Positions 60,716 through 64,000 of a DNA stretch of 64,000 nucleotides are shown piece after piece. Below the pieces are notes generated by a model. The model searched no databases. It saw only the letters and a program-made list of their open reading frames with translations, and had not been told where the DNA came from. Positions within the stretch are counted from its first letter, which is position 1, and each line of letters opens with the position of its first letter. Location of the stretch: assembly GCA_017307165.1 (NCBI GenBank), contig JAFKGK010000006.1, forward strand, positions 62,001-126,000, written 5' to 3'. This stretch comes from Candidatus Melainabacteria bacterium. Its GTDB lineage: Bacteria > Cyanobacteriota > Vampirovibrionia > Obscuribacterales > Obscuribacteraceae. Position numbers and translations under genes: made by a program.

Positions 60716-63262
60716 CTACCTGCCTGGTTTGGCAAAGCCATCCTGATAGCCAAGTATATTGGTCGAAGTACTGGTTAGCTGAATGCGTTTTTTATCGACC
60801 ATCTCTTGAGCAAGGTCTTTGAATATATCATTTAGGCTGGCCATATTTGGGTTGTCCGGATAATATTTTTCGGCGAGCCTCAGAGCTCCCTGGGCTCCGT
60901 TATAACCCTTGCGTTGTCCGGTATTTTGATAGATATCCAGTTGATTTTTGCCGTCATCGATCAAGTAGTCTTCGGCGCCACCACCATCATTGCCACCATT
61001 CATTTTGGCTTTGGCCATGGCCATATAGACCAGAGCCTTGTCGCGGTGAACCTTGGCTAATACCTGGTTGTACTCAAAGATCCTTGCTTCTGCGCGACGC
61101 TGTAGATCAGTATCCCCGGATTGATTGGCGCTCTCGTAACGGCGCTGGGCTTCTGCGCGGCGTTGCGAATACTCTTGCAGGATCCGGTCCTGGCCCTGGA
61201 TAAAGGTCTTGAGGAAGGTCTTATCGATGACTTTGGCGTTGTCTACCAGCTCGTCGAAGGCTTTTTTGACGTCTTGCTTGCTGGTGAGTATCTCGTTGAT
61301 ACGCTCATTGCGTTGCTCGATCACTTTGCCGAGGTCTTCCGATTCGGATTGTTTAGGTACCTTGCCGTCGACTGTGCCGTTGTTTTGGATTAGAGCATCG
61401 GTCATGGCCTTGGCTGATTGAGCACTGTCACGCGAGCGCATCAAGTAATAGAGACCACGAGTACCGATATCCATCTTGGTGTCGCCAAGTATATAGGTGG
61501 GCTCAGAGCCTTTGTCCGCCAATCTTGTACCTTTGGACAAGACATGATCGGCGATCGCTCCGGCTCCGGCCACGTCGTCTCTAAGACCCATCAGCTTTTG
61601 CTCTGGTGTAAGGCTTTCCCAGCGACCAGCCGGTTGGCCGGGCATCGGGCGAGAAGAACGCAGGGCATTAAAATTGGTGTCGGCAGAGTCTACGACCCAG
61701 TCTTCTTTTTTTGCAAGCACGCTCTTGAGGTCATCGGTCACGCGATTGAGCGAACTCATGGTCCTCTCGCTATGATCTGCCTTGATAGCGTCTCGCACGT
61801 CTTCGGTTCGGCCTTTGAGATTGCCGCCGATATTGTCTTGATAGGCATGCACTGCAAAAGGCAAGGCTTGACCAGCAGCTACCACTGCCACCTTGGCCCA
61901 AGGATTTTTGGTGAAGGCCGCAATGCCCAGACTGGCCGCAGTCGAGGCGGCATTCCAGCCATCATATACTCCAGTGGCAGCATTGATGCGATCTGGTGCT
62001 GTGATGCCAATCGCTGAGAGGCCGCGATCAAATACTTGGGAAGTCACCGCACCGCCTATAGCGGCAGCGGCTGTACGCTTGATCAAACCTCCTGGAGTCA
62101 GAGCGAATGCCATCGGTGCGGCAATCTGACTGAGGTTCCAGCTGTCGTTCTGATTTTTGTGGGTGGCAGCATTGATTTGACGATCGAGCCAGACACCAGT
62201 AAATGAACCACCAGCACCGACTATGCCAGCGCCTGCTCTTTTGAGAAAGCCAGGAGAATTTTCGGCTAGTTGAGCCAATTTACTGGCATTGACCTTTGCT
62301 GCTGCTTCTTGTGCTTCTCCTGCGATCACGCGCTTGTTGATGATGCCCAGTTCTTCTTGGGTAAATGCACGAGCAGTATTTTGGCCAAAAACCTTGGCTT
62401 CGGCTTCTTGGACTGTTCCAAAATTGCCGGCTCTCTGATTGAGAAAATTGAGCTTTTCTTTTGCAGCAAGGGCGGCTTCGTCAGTGCCTTCTGCTGTCTT
62501 GGCCAGGTTGGTCTTGAGTGCCTCGAAGCTATTGAATGCTTCTGCATGTTTTGGCGTGTTTTTGAGCAAATCGCCAGCATTTTGAAACTCGGGATTGAAA
62601 TTGCGCTGCCAGCTGCGAGCCAGATCGCCTACCTTGCCTTCGGGATGGTTGGCTGCGAGCTTGTCTGCGCCTTTGTTTAGACCGTTGAGCATCCATGGTG
62701 TGGCGATGCCTGCGCCACCAGCAAAGATGGCATTGGTCACCGGTGTAGTGTCTCTTAAGACGCCCTTTTGACCACGATCATCGATGGCTTTTTGAGCCTT
62801 GGGATTAAAATAGTCTCCACCCTCAAAGGCGAGCTTCCAGCCGCTGCCGGCGCCACCGCCTCGGATTTGTTCAGAGACTTGTTTGCCTACATCGGATCGA
62901 TCATAAGGCTGATTGGGGTCACGTGCCTTATCGCGGTGGTGATCTCTAAAGTTGGGCACCTGTTCGCCGGTGCCATCAGGGGTCTGATTGGTGCGTTGTC
63001 CGCCAGGAAAACCATCGGCTCCATAACCGGCTCTACCGCCATTTGGTTGCCTGGCCGGATCGCCTTGAAAGAACGGGTCTCTGGCTCCATTTTTGTTAGG
63101 GGTGCCATTGACTGCGTCATTGGCAAGCGGTGCAACACCGCCATAACCGGCTCTACCTGGATGAGGGTTTTGTTCTTGTAGACGCTGATTGAGCTGTTGC
63201 TGCGCATCCAGACTCAAACCGTTGTCTTTTTGGTCGTTAACGTCTCTGCGACCGTCACCCAT
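60716..63262 (-). CDS. large protein of unknown function with repeated GRAGYG N-terminus
   Basis: An 848-residue protein of unknown family. The first ~150 residues are Gly/Asn/Gln/Pro-rich with two copies of GRAGYG (HPGRAGYGGVAP and GGRAGYGADGFP), apparently disordered. The middle (~160-480) has Ala/Gly-rich, weakly hydrophobic stretches such as FAGGAGIATPWML and AGAGIVGAGGSFTGVWLD that may enter a membrane. The C-terminal ~300 residues are charged helices. AGGAGGGG precedes the ATG. No signal peptide. Alternation of membrane-active and disordered parts recalls exported effectors, but that is a guess. Confidence 0.75.
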   Translation of the reverse strand: MGDGRRDVNDQKDNGLSLDAQQQLNQRLQEQNPHPGRAGYGGVAPLANDAVNGTPNKNGARDPFFQGDPARQPNGGRAGYGADGFPGGQRTNQTPDGTGEQVPNFRDHHRDKARDPNQPYDRSDVGKQVSEQIRGGGAGSGWKLAFEGGDYFNPKAQKAIDDRGQKGVLRDTTPVTNAIFAGGAGIATPWMLNGLNKGADKLAANHPEGKVGDLARSWQRNFNPEFQNAGDLLKNTPKHAEAFNSFEALKTNLAKTAEGTDEAALAAKEKLNFLNQRAGNFGTVQEAEAKVFGQNTARAFTQEELGIINKRVIAGEAQEAAAKVNASKLAQLAENSPGFLKRAGAGIVGAGGSFTGVWLDRQINAATHKNQNDSWNLSQIAAPMAFALTPGGLIKRTAAAAIGGAVTSQVFDRGLSAIGITAPDRINAATGVYDGWNAASTAASLGIAAFTKNPWAKVAVVAAGQALPFAVHAYQDNIGGNLKGRTEDVRDAIKADHSERTMSSLNRVTDDLKSVLAKKEDWVVDSADTNFNALRSSRPMPGQPAGRWESLTPEQKLMGLRDDVAGAGAIADHVLSKGTRLADKGSEPTYILGDTKMDIGTRGLYYLMRSRDSAQSAKAMTDALIQNNGTVDGKVPKQSESEDLGKVIEQRNERINEILTSKQDVKKAFDELVDNAKVIDKTFLKTFIQGQDRILQEYSQRRAEAQRRYESANQSGDTDLQRRAEARIFEYNQVLAKVHRDKALVYMAMAKAKMNGGNDGGGAEDYLIDDGKNQLDIYQNTGQRKGYNGAQGALRLAEKYYPDNPNMASLNDIFKDLAQEMVDKKRIQLTSTSTNILGYQDGFAKPGR

Positions 63263-63459
63263 GATTACCCCTCCTAGGAAAAATCCAACAAGTGGACCCT
63301 TGATTGGTATATTCCACCAATAGCTATATTAAATGCAGCCCATCTAGCGGTAAATCGTATTTTCCGCAGACCGAATGGGAATTTTCCCAGTCTTTGGGCA
63401 TTTGAGGGGTGTCACTTGTTTGTAACTCGCAGAGGCGCAGTTGTCAAGCGTATTTTATC

Positions 63460-63999
63460 TTACAAGGAGCTTGGATTTAAAAAGTACTTGCTATGGGCGG
63501 CGGCTTTTTGGCCGTTGTACTTGGCACCTGGTTTTTTGTGATATGGCAGATCGCAGATCTCGGTCCTGGTAAAGACCATCTGGCCGATGCTCATGCCCGC
63601 ATGTAGTCTCACCGGGCGGTTGCCTACATTGAGTATCTCGAGGGTGATCTTGGCCGGAGGATGGCTGAAGCCGGCATCAATAAAACCAGCAGTGACATGC
63701 ACCATTACTCCCAGTCGAGCTAGGCTCGATTTGCCTGTCAATTGGCCGACGATGTCATCCGGTAGGCAGATGGCTTCGAGTGTTGCGCCTAAGATAAACT
63801 CGTATGGATTGAGGACGATGCTCTCTTCTTGTACTTCGATTACGCCGTCGAGGATACTATCTGATTGATAGGGATCGATAACAGCATCAGAGTCGGTGTG
63901 CCAGGAAAATTTGTCGTCCAGACGTACGTCATAAGAGTTGGGCTGGACCAGCCGGTCTTCGTAGGGGGTGATGATGAGTTTGCCGCTCTCTATTTCCTG
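63460..63999 (-). CDS. dcd: dCTP deaminase, 5' end cut by window
   Basis: Converts dCTP to dUTP (or onward to dUMP in the bifunctional form), feeding thymidylate synthesis. The frame is open from base 63999 to the stop at 63460, about 179 codons, so only the first few residues are missing. Motifs: QPNSYDVRLDDKFSW near the start, TGKSSLARLG with the catalytic Ser/Arg region, and AGFIDAGFSHPPAKITLEI with the conserved Glu. A short C-terminus ending KYFLNPSSL follows. Whether it also has dUTPase activity cannot be settled here. Faces the same way as the 848-residue gene downstream. Confidence 0.9.
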   Translation of the reverse strand, partial: QEIESGKLIITPYEDRLVQPNSYDVRLDDKFSWHTDSDAVIDPYQSDSILDGVIEVQEESIVLNPYEFILGATLEAICLPDDIVGQLTGKSSLARLGVMVHVTAGFIDAGFSHPPAKITLEILNVGNRPVRLHAGMSIGQMVFTRTEICDLPYHKKPGAKYNGQKAAAHSKYFLNPSSL

Positions 64000-64000
64000 A

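Noticed and set aside
1..64000. Prophage, insertion sequence, integron or CRISPR array
   Set aside because: No transposase, integrase, capsid or cas gene, no terminal inverted repeats and no repeat-spacer array seen.

Overview
This window is a gene-dense bacterial chromosome segment carrying about 60 protein genes, one tRNA and no rRNA, phage, insertion sequence or CRISPR array. The best lineage clue is the tRNA-Glu(UUC) at 35825-35897. It has the cyanobacterial/chloroplast form: acceptor stem GCCCCCA/TGGGGGT and an A53-U61 pair closing the T stem. No photosynthesis gene is present. Many genes encode secreted or membrane-anchored proteins of unknown function, and TTG starts are frequent. Together these suggest a non-photosynthetic relative of Cyanobacteria (Vampirovibrionia/Melainabacteria, possibly Obscuribacterales). 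That placement is inference and rests mainly on the tRNA.

Layout. 1-10 kb: a 5'-truncated NRAMP-family transporter; Ku and a three-domain LigD (the two halves of bacterial non-homologous end joining) about 5 kb apart; between them small exported or coiled-coil proteins, inorganic pyrophosphatase and two receiver-like proteins lacking the phosphoacceptor Asp. 10-23 kb: Gfo/Idh/MocA oxidoreductase, aldo/keto reductase, Bcr/CflA-type exporter, tandem TPR-thioredoxin paralogues, transketolase, M1 aminopeptidase and a type II NADH dehydrogenase. 23-29 kb: a three-module beta-sandwich protein followed in the same frame, after a single TAA, by a lysozyme-like protein; then an Ada-type alkylation repair protein with a secreted hydrolase. 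29-36 kb: clpS-clpA-mscS operon, an EamA transporter, and a two-gene operon led by a protein made of four MshEN-like repeats with an exact 98-residue period, starting right behind the tRNA-Glu gene. 36-45 kb: radical SAM protein, tandem CNNM/CorC-type proteins, a two-repeat secreted protein, ROK kinase, phosphodiester glycosidase and glyQ. 45-52 kb: MoxR - DUF58 - transglutaminase operon, then an unusual AAA+ ATPase ending at a strong terminator. 52-64 kb: DeoR regulator and HAD phosphatase, a secreted protein of unknown function, a large protein with an NlpC/P60-like C-terminus, a frame-disrupted TPR gene, ComEC without a recognisable C-terminal beta-lactamase domain, an 848-residue protein of unknown function and a 5'-truncated dCTP deaminase.

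Themes. DNA damage and uptake (Ku, LigD, Ada, ComEC, dCTP deaminase), proteolysis (ClpA/ClpS, M1 peptidase), cell-surface or envelope enzymes (transglutaminase, phosphodiester glycosidase, NlpC/P60-like, lysozyme-like), and repeat proteins. The most promising undescribed pieces are the four-repeat MshEN-like protein with its membrane-anchored partner, the in-frame stop between the beta-sandwich and lysozyme-like ORFs, and the pair of degenerate receivers lying between Ku and LigD.
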